A stretch of 41,388 nt of DNA from an uncultured Christensenella sp. (GCA_910583995.1 CAJTYW010000016.1:1-41388); one strand, 5' to 3'. Positions 8,891 to 16,797 are shown, counted from the first letter of the stretch. Translations and numbers: made by a program. Notes: generated from the letters alone by a model not told the origin.

Positions 8891-8969
8891 GTACATAGAT
8901 ATACTTATTCTATGTACTCTTTTTTTACATCTCTATCTACTATTTTTATCATTTACCCCCGATTTTTGA
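8889..8969 (+). CDS. Possible 26-residue hydrophobic peptide in the OFF-state RNA
   Basis: ATG at 8889-8891 opens a 26-codon frame ending at TGA 8967-8969. The product begins MYIDILILCTLFLH and ends SFTPDF, with a hydrophobic middle. The counterpart at 19941-20021 has the same length and frame and begins MYIDIFILCTLFLH. There is no Shine-Dalgarno; the ATG is only about 5 nt from the predicted start site, so translation would have to be near-leaderless. Most differences between the copies change the amino acid (for example L/F, F/I), and T-rich DNA codes for hydrophobic residues by default, so the coding claim is weak. Confidence 0.25.
   Translation: MYIDILILCTLFLHLYLLFLSFTPDF
8891..8918. repeat. 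Distal inverted repeat of switch 1 (IRR)
   Basis: Exact reverse complement of 8740-8767 over 28 bp, with arms GTACATAGA (8891-8899) and TCTATGTAC (8909-8917). The two repeats enclose 123 bp (8768-8890). In the present orientation this copy lies just downstream of the promoter start site, so the RNA would begin with a 9-bp hairpin. Confidence 0.85.
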
Positions 8970-9025
8970 AAGAATTATTGCATAAAACAAGCTAAATAAC
9001 AAATTAAAACTTTACAAAAAAAATT

Positions 9026-9058
9026 ACACCCTTAAACATTGTTTTTAGGGCGTTTTTT
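9026..9058 (+). terminator. Intrinsic terminator of the switch 1 RNA
   Basis: An imperfect stem (ACACCCTTAAA pairing with TTTTTAGGGCGT, two mismatches) followed by TTTTTT (9053-9058). It would stop OFF-state transcription before serC. A hairpin at the matching position of locus 2 (19861-19885) suggests it belongs to the switch cassette. From 9059 to the serC promoter at 9282 I see no gene, only a nested inverted repeat at 9214-9248. Confidence 0.65.
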
Positions 9059-9213
9059 ATAAGGCAATTTTTTATTTGTTTCGTTCAATTTAAGAAATTT
9101 TTTGGCTTAGCAATTCGTTTTATTAAAATGATTTATTATAAAAATTGCTTTATTTAATGCTCTACCAACATTTAAAATTCAAAACAAATTTTAATGTTTT
9201 AAAATTGTTACTG

Positions 9214-9248
9214 TTAGTGTTTTATTAAGTATACTTATATCACACTAA
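9214..9248. promoter_or_regulatory. Nested inverted repeat upstream of serC, possible operator
   Basis: TTAGTGT (9214-9220) and ACACTAA (9242-9248) form a 7-bp inverted repeat around the perfect palindrome AAGTATACTT (9227-9236), 34 bp before the serC -35 box. No known regulator site is recognised; it may be a binding site or chance. Confidence 0.25.
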
Positions 9249-9281
9249 AGTAAAAATATTAATATAATTATGTAAATAAAC

Positions 9282-9310
9282 TTGTAATTTGCATAAAAGT
9301 GTTGTATAAT
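9282..9310 (+). promoter_or_regulatory. Promoter of serC-serA
   Basis: TTGTAA (9282-9287) and a perfect TATAAT (9305-9310) with 17 bp between, about 50 bp before the serC start. Confidence 0.7.
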
Positions 9311-9359
9311 TGTGAGTATAAAATAAATTTAAAAAAGCAAAATGCTAAAGGAGATTCCA

Positions 9360-10427
9360 ATGAGAGTTTACAATTTTTCAGCTGGTCCATCTATGTTACC
9401 ACTTGAAGTTTTAGAGCAAGCACAAAAAGATTTTCTAGATTATAACGGCAGTGGTATGTCCGTAACCGAAATGTCTCATAGGTCATCGTTTTATGATGAA
9501 ATACATAAAGAATGTCTTGCACTTTTCCGTGAATTATTGAATGTGCCTGATAATTATGATATACTTTTGGTTCAAGGTGGTGCATCAACACAATTTGCAG
9601 CTGTTCCACTTAACTTGTTAAAGAAAGGCAAAGCAGACTATATTGTTTCCGGCAACTTCTCCAACAAAGCATATCAAGAAGCTTGCAGATATGGTGATAT
9701 TCGCCTTGCTGCATCTTCAAAAGATAAAACATTCACATACATTCCTAAAAATGTAGAGTTCCGTGACGATATCGATTATGTACACATTTGTCACAACAAC
9801 ACAATTTTTGGTACAAAATTTAACTATGTGCCAGAGTGCAACTGCCCTGTTGTTGCTGATATGAGCAGTAGCATACTATCTGAGCCAGTTGATGTATCAA
9901 AATATGGTGTGATTTATGCAGGCGCACAAAAAAATATTGCTCCAGCAGGTGTTACACTTGTTATTGTAAGAAAAGATTTGATTACTGATGGTATGGATTT
10001 CTGCCCAACAATGTTAAAATGGAAAACTCAAGCAGAAAACGAAAGCTTATATAATACACCACCAGCTTTTGCAATCTATATGGCAATGCTTGTACTTCGT
10101 CACCTTAAAAAACTTGGTGGACTTACTGCAATGCAAAAAATCAATCAAGAAAAAGCAGCTTTGCTTTATGATTATATTGATAGTTCAGATTTTTATACAA
10201 ACTCAGTTGTAAAAGAAGACCGTTCACTTATGAATGTACCATTTGTTACTCCAAATGCAGACCTTGACAAAAAGTTTGTACAAGAAGCAGCAAAAGCAGG
10301 TTTTGTTTCTATCAAAGGACATAAACTTGTTGGCGGTATGAGAGCATCTATCTACAACGCAATGCCAAGAGAAGGTATTGTTGCTTTAATCGAGTTTATG
10401 AAAAAATTTGAGCAAGAAAACAAATAA
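9360..10427 (+). CDS. serC: Phosphoserine aminotransferase
   Basis: Converts 3-phosphohydroxypyruvate and glutamate to O-phosphoserine and 2-oxoglutarate with PLP, the second step of serine synthesis, in the cytoplasm. The 355-residue protein has the family start MRVYNFSAGPSMLPLEVL, the phosphate and PLP-binding GGASTQFA near residue 74, and the PLP lysine in YAGAQKNIAPAG near residue 190. The C-terminus (VGGMRASIYNAMP) is also typical. An in-frame ATG at 9342 exists, but AAAGGAG lies between it and the ATG at 9360, which is therefore the start and gives the normal family length. serA follows 11 bases downstream. No phosphoserine phosphatase is in this window. Confidence 0.96.
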   Translation: MRVYNFSAGPSMLPLEVLEQAQKDFLDYNGSGMSVTEMSHRSSFYDEIHKECLALFRELLNVPDNYDILLVQGGASTQFAAVPLNLLKKGKADYIVSGNFSNKAYQEACRYGDIRLAASSKDKTFTYIPKNVEFRDDIDYVHICHNNTIFGTKFNYVPECNCPVVADMSSSILSEPVDVSKYGVIYAGAQKNIAPAGVTLVIVRKDLITDGMDFCPTMLKWKTQAENESLYNTPPAFAIYMAMLVLRHLKKLGGLTAMQKINQEKAALLYDYIDSSDFYTNSVVKEDRSLMNVPFVTPNADLDKKFVQEAAKAGFVSIKGHKLVGGMRASIYNAMPREGIVALIEFMKKFEQENK

Positions 10428-10438
10428 GGAGCATATAA

Positions 10439-11590
10439 ATGTACAATATTTTAAAATTAAATGAAATTAGTCCACTTGTAAACAACATTTTGACTAAAGA
10501 TTATAACTTGACTAACGAGTGTGACACCCCTGACGGAATTATTTTGAGAAGCTTCAAAATGCACGACTACCCTATCGCAAAAACATTGCTTGCTGTAGCA
10601 AGAGCAGGTGCAGGCGTAAACAATATTCCGCTTGACAAAATGACAGATGCAGGTGTTGTTGTGTTTAACACTCCTGGTGCAAACGCAAACGCTGTTAAGG
10701 AATTGGTTTTGACAGATATGCTAATTTCTAACCGTAAAATGGTTGATGCTATTGAGTGGACAGCAGCTTTAGACCCACAAAGTGATGTTGCAGCACTTGT
10801 TGAAAAAGGTAAAAAAGCTTTTATCGGACCTGAAATTTTTGGCAAAACTCTTGGTGTAATCGGTCTTGGTGCTATTGGTAGAATGGTTGCTAATAGCTGT
10901 ATTGATTTGGGTATGAGCGTTATCGGTTATGACCCTTACCTTTCAGAAGATGCAGCAAAAACTTTAAATGCTAATGTTAAAGTTACTACAGATTTAAATG
11001 AAATATTCAAAAATAGTGATTATATTACTGTTCACGTTCCATTAACTGACACAACAAAATATATGATTAACAAAGACAGCATTGGATTAATGAAAGATAA
11101 TGTTCGTATTATCAATTGTGCTCGTGGTGAACTTGTTAATAATGCAGATATTATTAGTGCTTGTGAGAGTGGTAAAGTTGCTAAATATGTTACTGACTTC
11201 CCTTGTGGCGAACTAATTGGCAAAAAGAATATTATTGCCGTACCACACCTAGGTGCATCTACACCTGAAGCGGAAGACAATTGTGCAATTATGGCAGCAA
11301 ACGAACTTAAAGATTATTTGGAGAATGGTAACATTGTAAACAGCGTTAACTTCCCAAGACTTTCTGTTGCAAAAGCTAACAATGATAGACTTACAATTGC
11401 TTACAAAAACAATGACAATATGACAAGCGAAGTTACAAAGATTGTTGCTGACAATATGGCAAATATCGCAACTGCAACTCGTGGCAATGTTGGATATATG
11501 ATTATTGATTTGAAAAAATCAATTGAAAGCAAAAAACTTGATGAAATTCAAAAACTTGCTGGCGTATTAAAAGTTAGAGTTATTGACTAA
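10439..11590 (+). CDS. serA: D-3-phosphoglycerate dehydrogenase
   Basis: Oxidises 3-phosphoglycerate to 3-phosphohydroxypyruvate with NAD, the first committed step of serine synthesis. The 383-residue protein has the substrate-binding ARAGAGVNNIP near residue 54, the NAD fold GLGAIGRMVA near 141, catalytic Arg in NCARGELV near 222, and the catalytic His in PHLGAST near 276. A C-terminal ACT-like domain of about 70 residues could give serine feedback. It lacks the extra domain of the long bacterial form. It starts 11 bases after serC with AAGGAG in the gap, so the two form an operon that ends at the hairpin at 11623-11660. Confidence 0.94.
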   Translation: MYNILKLNEISPLVNNILTKDYNLTNECDTPDGIILRSFKMHDYPIAKTLLAVARAGAGVNNIPLDKMTDAGVVVFNTPGANANAVKELVLTDMLISNRKMVDAIEWTAALDPQSDVAALVEKGKKAFIGPEIFGKTLGVIGLGAIGRMVANSCIDLGMSVIGYDPYLSEDAAKTLNANVKVTTDLNEIFKNSDYITVHVPLTDTTKYMINKDSIGLMKDNVRIINCARGELVNNADIISACESGKVAKYVTDFPCGELIGKKNIIAVPHLGASTPEAEDNCAIMAANELKDYLENGNIVNSVNFPRLSVAKANNDRLTIAYKNNDNMTSEVTKIVADNMANIATATRGNVGYMIIDLKKSIESKKLDEIQKLAGVLKVRVID

Positions 11591-11622
11591 TTACTATAAT
11601 TAAAAACAAAATTACTATAAAA

Positions 11623-11660
11623 TAAAAAAATCTACTAGCTAAATACTAGTAGATTTTTTG
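11623..11660. terminator. Bidirectional terminator between serA and the XRE regulator
   Basis: ATCTACTAG pairs perfectly with CTAGTAGAT around the loop CTAAATA, with A and T runs on the two sides, so it can stop transcription from both serA and the leftward group ending at 11754. Confidence 0.85.
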
Positions 11661-11753
11661 TTTAGATTTTTAATAAATAACAACTTAATATACTTTATAA
11701 AAGTTACATAAATTGCAAAATAATTTTGTAATTATAATTTAATTTTCTTAAAA

Positions 11754-11969
11754 TCAGATATCTTTCAGTCCAAGCAAAAAGTCTGCAAAAATATCATATA
11801 GTTTACATAAAAATATTATTTGTGAGTAATTCAACTCAAAAACACCATTTTCAAATCTGCTATATTGTTGCTGTGTCATCAGTAACATTTTTGCAACTTG
11901 TGCTTGTGTATAATTAGCATCTTTTCTGCTTTGCTTTAATCTAGCACCAATCTCTTTTTTAATATCCAT
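11754..11969 (-). CDS. XRE-family helix-turn-helix regulator, leaderless
   Basis: A 71-residue protein that is little more than a Cro/CI-type helix-turn-helix: IGARLKQSRKDANYTQAQVAKML, then the recognition helix in TQQQYSRFENG and a closing helix (YSQIIFLCKLYDIFADFLLGL). It presumably binds operator DNA as a dimer; its target is unknown. There is no ribosome binding site. Instead TTAACT (11999-12004) and TATAAT (11976-11981), 17 bp apart, put the transcription start on or next to the A of the ATG at 11969, predicting a leaderless mRNA. It follows the DUF1648 gene by 31 bases but appears to have its own promoter. Confidence 0.88.
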   Translation of the reverse strand: MDIKKEIGARLKQSRKDANYTQAQVAKMLLMTQQQYSRFENGVFELNYSQIIFLCKLYDIFADFLLGLKDI

Positions 11970-11975
11970 ATTTTT

Positions 11976-12004
11976 ATTATAATATTATTATCTATATAAG
12001 TTAA
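11976..12004 (-). promoter_or_regulatory. Promoter giving a leaderless XRE-regulator mRNA
   Basis: TATAAT ends seven bases before the A of the ATG, so the expected start site coincides with the start codon. The -35 box TTAACT matches consensus at four of six positions. Confidence 0.5.
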
Positions 12005-12642
12005 TTTTTTGCTGTATTTTTCTTTTTAACAATGTTTTTAAATACAAACCACGCCAAAACACTTAGAATAATAAATGCAAAAAAGATAATAAACGAATAG
12101 AAATTGCTAAGTAACATAGTGCCAATCATTATGCCAAAACCGCATACCCCTAACAAAATATAAAGTACATAAGAATATTTTTTTGCAATTTCGCTTTTAA
12201 ACCTTTCCTTATTGTAAACAAATGGCAATATATGTGCTGCAATTAGTGCCGCTGCACCAACAAATGTTAGAATTATAGAAATTCTATTTTCCAAATACAT
12301 GATTGCAGAAACACTTGTGCTAATTGTTTTTACTAAAAAGAATATTGTTAGGCAAATAAATGTAATAGATACAACAACTGCCACACTCAAGCCTACAATT
12401 TTCAACTTGTCCGACATTTTTACCTTGTCAAAGATTACCGCCATAATAAGTGGTACTAAATAAAATAAAAATGCTACAATAAGCCATTCGTACTTGCTAC
12501 CATATCTATTCACATTACCTTGCAAATTAAAATGCACTGCAATTTCTTTTGGCATAAAGCACAAAAACAAAATATATGTTGCAAATATAATACCCGGCAA
12601 GGTATAAGATAAAACCACCAATATTTTTTTAGCTTTTTCCAT
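12001..12642 (-). CDS. DUF1648-domain membrane protein
   Basis: A 213-residue integral membrane protein with about six predicted spans. The first loop, PKEIAVHFNLQGNVNRYGSKYEWL (residues about 31-54), matches the DUF1648 pattern of a proline, then HFN, G and GSK. Related proteins include SdpI-like immunity and sensing proteins in Bacillus, but the family is broad and I claim no such role. It starts 8 bases after the glnS stop codon and is followed by the XRE regulator. DUF1648 proteins often sit beside small regulators, so a sensing pair is possible. Confidence 0.75.
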   Translation of the reverse strand: MEKAKKILVVLSYTLPGIIFATYILFLCFMPKEIAVHFNLQGNVNRYGSKYEWLIVAFLFYLVPLIMAVIFDKVKMSDKLKIVGLSVAVVVSITFICLTIFFLVKTISTSVSAIMYLENRISIILTFVGAAALIAAHILPFVYNKERFKSEIAKKYSYVLYILLGVCGFGIMIGTMLLSNFYSFIIFFAFIILSVLAWFVFKNIVKKKNTAKN

Positions 12643-12650
12643 AATTTTCC

Positions 12651-14282
12651 TTATTTGTTTATATTAAAACTATCTTTTAATGATACAATCCTGTTAAACT
12701 CGTATTTACCATTTTGACCATAACTATTAACAGCACTATAATAACCAATTCTCATAAATTGGAATCTATCATAAGGCTTTGCATTTTTCAAACTGCTTTC
12801 TGCAACTGCTTTATCATAAATAATATGAGAATTAGGATTTAATCTGTCATTAAAATCGCCATCGCCGTCCATAAGTAAGTAGTCATACTCGTGCAAAGTG
12901 CAAGGTATATAATCTTTAGCATTTACCCATTGGATAACGCCTTTAACTTTCATACCTGCATTTACGCCACCGCTTTTGCTATCTGGGATAACTTGTACAG
13001 TAACGCTTTCAACTTGTCCTTCACTATCGCATTTATGGCTTTTGTATTGTACAATGTAAGAATTTCTAAGTCTTACAGTACCGCCAACAACAAGTCTTTT
13101 GTATTTAGGTGGTGGGAAGGTCATAAAGTCGTCTCTTTCAATAAATATCTCATTACTAAAAGTAACATTATGATATTCCTTATTTTCTGCATTTGGGTTG
13201 TTTTCAACAGAGTAAACTTCGTCTTCAGCACCTTCTATTATCATTTTAATAGGGTCTTTAACTACCATTGCTCTATCTGCTTTTGCATTAAGGTTTTCCC
13301 TAACGCAAAACTCAAGCATTGCAGTATTTACTTCGCTATTTGCTTTTGCAACGCCTACCCTTTCACAAAAATCTCTAATTGCTTCAGCTGGATAACCGCG
13401 TTCTCTCATACCACTCAAAGTAGGCATTCTTGGGTCAGACCAACCATCAACAAAACCTTCGTCAACAAGTTTTTTCAAATATCTTTTTGACATAATAGTT
13501 CTATTCATATTAAGTCTTGCAAACTCAATTTGTCTAGGGCCTGGGTCAAATCCGCAATTGATTTTTACCCAATCATAAAGTGGTCTGTGGTCTTCAAACT
13601 CCAAAGTACAAATGCTGTGAGTAATATTCTCAAAAGCATCTTCCAATGGGTGTGCAAAGTCATACATAGGATAAATGCACCATTTATCACCTGTTCTGTG
13701 ATGAGTTTCTCTCAAAATACGATAAATGATAGGGTCACGCATATTGATATTAGGGCTTGCCATATCTATTTTTGCCCTTAACACTTTGCTTCCGTCTGCA
13801 AACTCGCCGTCTTTCATACGACGGAAAAGGTCAAGGTTTTCTTCAATACTTCTATCTCTATAAGGTGAATTTTTGCCAGGAGTAGTCAATGTACCCCTGT
13901 TTTCCCTAATTTCGTCACTTGTCATATCACAAACAAACGCCAAGCCTTTTTTGATTAGCATTACTGCACATTCATACATTCTATCAAAATAATCAGATGC
14001 GTAAAGCTCTTCGTCCCACTCAAAACCAAGCCAAGCAATGTCTTTTTTAATGCTGTCTACATATTCCACATCTTCTTTTGCAGGGTTTGTGTCATCATAT
14101 CTCAAATTGCATTTGCCGTGATATTTTTCTTTCATACCAAAGTTTATGCAAAGACTTTTTGCGTGTCCGATATGTAAATATCCATTAGGTTCAGGTGGAA
14201 ATCTGGTTATAATTTCGCTGTGCTTACCACTTTCCAAATCATTATTTATAATATCTTCAATAAAGTTAGTTGATTTTTCCAT
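12651..14282 (-). CDS. glnS: Glutaminyl-tRNA synthetase
   Basis: Charges tRNA-Gln with glutamine directly, using ATP, in the cytoplasm. The 543-residue protein carries the class I HIGH motif in PPEPNGYLHIGHAKS (residues about 29-43) and the KMSKS-type loop in IMSKRYLKKLV near residue 265. The GlnRS-specific N-terminal catalytic half and C-terminal anticodon-binding beta barrels are both present, and the length is close to the usual 550. Its start lies 2 bases after the fhs stop codon, with AAAGGA inside the end of fhs acting as the ribosome binding site, so translation is coupled. Many Firmicutes lack GlnRS and use the GatCAB amidation route; others in Clostridia have both. Confidence 0.95.
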   Translation of the reverse strand: MEKSTNFIEDIINNDLESGKHSEIITRFPPEPNGYLHIGHAKSLCINFGMKEKYHGKCNLRYDDTNPAKEDVEYVDSIKKDIAWLGFEWDEELYASDYFDRMYECAVMLIKKGLAFVCDMTSDEIRENRGTLTTPGKNSPYRDRSIEENLDLFRRMKDGEFADGSKVLRAKIDMASPNINMRDPIIYRILRETHHRTGDKWCIYPMYDFAHPLEDAFENITHSICTLEFEDHRPLYDWVKINCGFDPGPRQIEFARLNMNRTIMSKRYLKKLVDEGFVDGWSDPRMPTLSGMRERGYPAEAIRDFCERVGVAKANSEVNTAMLEFCVRENLNAKADRAMVVKDPIKMIIEGAEDEVYSVENNPNAENKEYHNVTFSNEIFIERDDFMTFPPPKYKRLVVGGTVRLRNSYIVQYKSHKCDSEGQVESVTVQVIPDSKSGGVNAGMKVKGVIQWVNAKDYIPCTLHEYDYLLMDGDGDFNDRLNPNSHIIYDKAVAESSLKNAKPYDRFQFMRIGYYSAVNSYGQNGKYEFNRIVSLKDSFNINK

Positions 14283-14284
14283 TA

Positions 14285-15940
14285 TTAAAACAATCCTTTA
14301 ATCACATTATTTTCGTCAATTTCCATATTGCAAGCCGCTGGATTTTTACCAAGTCCCGGCATAAGCATAATACTACCTGCTATAGCTACGATAAATTTTG
14401 CCCCGCTTCTAATTTGAATATCCTGTATGTGGAAAACAAAATCTGAAGGTCTACCTAACATTGTTTGGTCGTCAGAAAAAGAATATTGAGTTTTTGCAAT
14501 ACAAACAGGATAATTATTAAATCCTAATTCCTTACATTGAGCAATTGTGTTTAATGCCTGTTTAGTAAAATCTACTCTTGCAGCACCATAAACTTTGGTA
14601 GCGACTTTTTCAATCTTAGTTTTAATATCGTCATTTAAATCATAAGCATAAGTAATATTTTTGTTATTGTTATCTACAGTTTCAACAATAGCTTTTGCAA
14701 GGTCAACTGCACCTTCAGAGCCTTTTGCCCAACTTTCACAAAGTACAACTTTAGCACCATACTTTTCGCATTCGCATCTAACAAACTCAACTTCCTTATC
14801 TGTATCTGTAATAAATTTGTTGATTGCAACAACTACATTACTATTAAATACATTTGTAAGGTTATCAATATGACCAAGCAAATTGCAAATACCGCCTTTT
14901 AGTGCTGACATATCTTCTTTATCAAATTCAGCCTTTTTACCGCCATTGTATTTTAATGCCCTTATAGTTGCAACAAGACATACGCAATCAGGCTCTACCC
15001 CTGCAACTCTGCACTTAATGTCAAGGAATTTTTCTGCACCTAAGTCTGCACCAAAGCCTGCTTCTGTAATTGTATAATCACTAAGTGACATAGCAAGTTT
15101 AGTAGCAATTACTGTATTGCAACCGTGAGCAATGTTTGCAAATGGACCGCCGTGAATAATTGCAGGTGTGCCTTCCAAAGTTTGAACTAAGTTTGGCTTA
15201 ATTGCTTCCTTTAAAACTATTGCAACTGCATCTTCAACTTTCAAATCACGGCAAGTAACAGGCTTTCCTTCAAAGTTATAAGCAACTATAATGTCACCAA
15301 CACGAGATTTTAAATCCATTAAATCGGTAGAAAGACAAAGCACAGCCATAATTTCAGATGCAGCAGTTATATTAAAATGGTCTTCGCGTGGGACACCATT
15401 AAGTCGGCCCCCTAAACCAACAATAACATTTCTTAATGCTCTGTCATTTAAATCAACACATCTATTCCAGCAAATTCTTCTAACATCAATGCCTAAACTA
15501 TTGCCTTGTTGAATATGGTTATCTAGTATCGCTGCAATAAGATTGTTTGCAGTAGTAACAGCGTGCAAATCACCAGTAAAATTAAGATTTATATCTTCCA
15601 TAGGCAATACTTGAGCGTGTCCGCCACCAGTAGCACCACCTTTGATACCAAAAACAGGTCCAAGTGAAGGCTCACGCAAAGCAAGACAAACCTTTTTGCC
15701 GATTTTAGCCATTCCATCAGCAAGACCGATTGAAGTAGTAGTTTTACCTTCGCCCAAGCTTGTCGGATTAATGGCAGTTACCAAAATTAACTTACCTTGT
15801 TTTTTATCATCGGGTTTTACGTTTATTTTTGCTTTGTAATGTCCGTAAGGGTCAATATCCTTATCACTTAAACCAAGCTTTTTTGCAATCTCGGTGATTT
15901 CAAGCATTTGGGTGCTATTCGCAATCTCAATATCTGTCAT
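14285..15940 (-). CDS. fhs: Formate-tetrahydrofolate ligase
   Basis: Joins formate to tetrahydrofolate with ATP, giving 10-formyl-THF for purine synthesis, Met-tRNA formylation or acetogenic one-carbon flow. The 551-residue protein has the P-loop TSLGEGKTTTSIGL near residue 60, the LREPSLGPVFGIKGGATGGG block near 90 and the family C-terminus (IMLMPGLGKNPAA). The start follows AGGAGA. It leads a leftward group fhs-glnS-DUF1648. serA and serC nearby supply serine, the usual source of one-carbon units, but are transcribed separately in the opposite direction. Confidence 0.97.
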   Translation of the reverse strand: MTDIEIANSTQMLEITEIAKKLGLSDKDIDPYGHYKAKINVKPDDKKQGKLILVTAINPTSLGEGKTTTSIGLADGMAKIGKKVCLALREPSLGPVFGIKGGATGGGHAQVLPMEDINLNFTGDLHAVTTANNLIAAILDNHIQQGNSLGIDVRRICWNRCVDLNDRALRNVIVGLGGRLNGVPREDHFNITAASEIMAVLCLSTDLMDLKSRVGDIIVAYNFEGKPVTCRDLKVEDAVAIVLKEAIKPNLVQTLEGTPAIIHGGPFANIAHGCNTVIATKLAMSLSDYTITEAGFGADLGAEKFLDIKCRVAGVEPDCVCLVATIRALKYNGGKKAEFDKEDMSALKGGICNLLGHIDNLTNVFNSNVVVAINKFITDTDKEVEFVRCECEKYGAKVVLCESWAKGSEGAVDLAKAIVETVDNNNKNITYAYDLNDDIKTKIEKVATKVYGAARVDFTKQALNTIAQCKELGFNNYPVCIAKTQYSFSDDQTMLGRPSDFVFHIQDIQIRSGAKFIVAIAGSIMLMPGLGKNPAACNMEIDENNVIKGLF

Positions 15941-16053
15941 ATCTTTCTCCTAAAATGTAGTTGTGTATATTTTGTCTTTATTACAATTGATTTGATTAAT
16001 ATATTAAAAATAAATTAACAACTAGATTGCAATAAAGATTATTTTGCAAAAAT

Positions 16054-16085
16054 TTTATTACCACTCCAAACGGAATGGTAATAAA
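16054..16085 (-). terminator. Intrinsic terminator after the DUF1858 gene
   Basis: TTTATTACCA pairs perfectly with TGGTAATAAA (10 bp), extended by TCC/GGA across one mismatch, followed by a T-rich tract on the minus strand, 13 bases beyond the stop codon at 16098. Confidence 0.75.
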
Positions 16086-16097
16086 TATAAATTTTTA

Positions 16098-16310
16098 TTA
16101 TTCGTTTACTACTTTATTTAAAGCGTCAACCATTTCGTCAATGTCAATACCGTGAACCATAGCAGCTTCTTCCAATGTTTCGCCACTTGCCATAGCACAA
16201 CCTAAACAATGCATACCAAAGCTAAATAATGTTTCTGCAATTTGATTAATTTTTTCTTCTGAAACATTAAGCTCCAAAAGTTCAGCAATTTTCATATTCT
16301 TATTTATCAT
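16098..16310 (-). CDS. DUF1858-domain protein
   Basis: A 70-residue all-helical protein of the DUF1858 family, with the typical GMHCLGCAMASGETLEEAA stretch, whose two Cys (CxxC) may bind a metal or be redox-active. Related domains occur alone or fused to other redox-linked domains in anaerobes; the cellular role is not known to me. An in-frame ATG at 16316 lies only 2 bases after AAAGGAG, too close, whereas the ATG at 16310 has the right 8-base spacing, so that start is chosen. It is a single-gene unit with its own promoter (16376-16404) and terminator. Confidence 0.85.
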   Translation of the reverse strand: MINKNMKIAELLELNVSEEKINQIAETLFSFGMHCLGCAMASGETLEEAAMVHGIDIDEMVDALNKVVNE

Positions 16311-16375
16311 AATCATATCTCCTTTGTTTATTTAAAAATATGTAACATTTAAATAAATTCAATTTTAATATCAAT

Positions 16376-16404
16376 ATTGTAACATAATTTTTTTATAATT
16401 GCAA
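16376..16404 (-). promoter_or_regulatory. Promoter of the DUF1858 gene
   Basis: TTGCAA (16399-16404) and TACAAT (16376-16381) with 17 bp between. The stretch from here to 16797 is very AT-rich and I see no gene in it; a short ACGCT/AGCGT hairpin with a following T run (about 16735-16758) is the only structure noted. Confidence 0.55.
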
Positions 16405-16797
16405 TAATTTATTATTTAAATATTAATATATTTAGTATATATTTTTATTAATTTTTTATTCTTTAATGCATAATCATTGATTACCTAAAACTTATAATAC
16501 AATTATCATAATCAATAATCCAAAATCAACAAATTTATTTCAATATTCAACATAATTATTTGTTTTACAAAAATATACAAATATTTATTCATTTTATGTA
16601 TATTTATTCACTTATTCAAATGTGACAACTACTTTAAACCACCTATTTAGCCATATTTATTCTTGCAATCCACCAATAAAACTCACTAGAACCATTCGTT
16701 TTATGCACAAATTGTATAAAAAATAGGGTTTTATACGCTAAAAAGCGTTGTTTTTTGCATAAATTTAAAAATATTTGAATTTTTATTCATAAAATAG

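Larger units (their letters stand above)
8884..9058 (+). ncRNA. Putative OFF-state small RNA of switch 1
   Basis: A predicted transcript of about 175 nt running from the switch promoter to an intrinsic terminator, with a 5' hairpin made by the inverted repeat. It aligns through nearly its full length with the RNA predicted at 19861-20027. Conserved blocks are the 5' hairpin, CTTTTTTTACAT, UUACCCCCGAUUUUUG, UUAUUGCAUAAAAC and ACUUUACA, then the terminator. Conservation could mean function or recent duplication of the whole upstream cassette. A 26-codon reading frame lies inside (8889-8969). The transcript would stop before serC. Confidence 0.5.

Noticed and set aside
8891..8917. The palindromes as simple repressor operators
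   Set aside because: An operator pair is possible, but exact inversion of the asymmetric centre between the two copies, the equal 123-bp interiors and the outward promoter fit an inversion switch better. It remains the main alternative.
8740..8918. Inverted-repeat-bounded unit as a MITE or other transposon remnant
   Set aside because: The outer flanks show no target-site duplication at either locus, homology between loci continues well beyond the repeats into the terminator, and all copies stand at the same distance before genes of one family.
9342..9359. Start of serC at 9342
   Set aside because: The ribosome binding site AAAGGAG lies inside this extension, and the family N-terminus begins at 9360.
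12891..13490. Open frame of about 200 codons opposite glnS
   Set aside because: It is an antisense shadow of a well-recognised gene, with no ribosome binding site and no recognisable domain.
16735..16758. ACGCT/AGCGT hairpin with T run as a terminator
   Set aside because: The stem is only five base pairs and no plus-strand transcript reaches it; recorded only as a minor structure.
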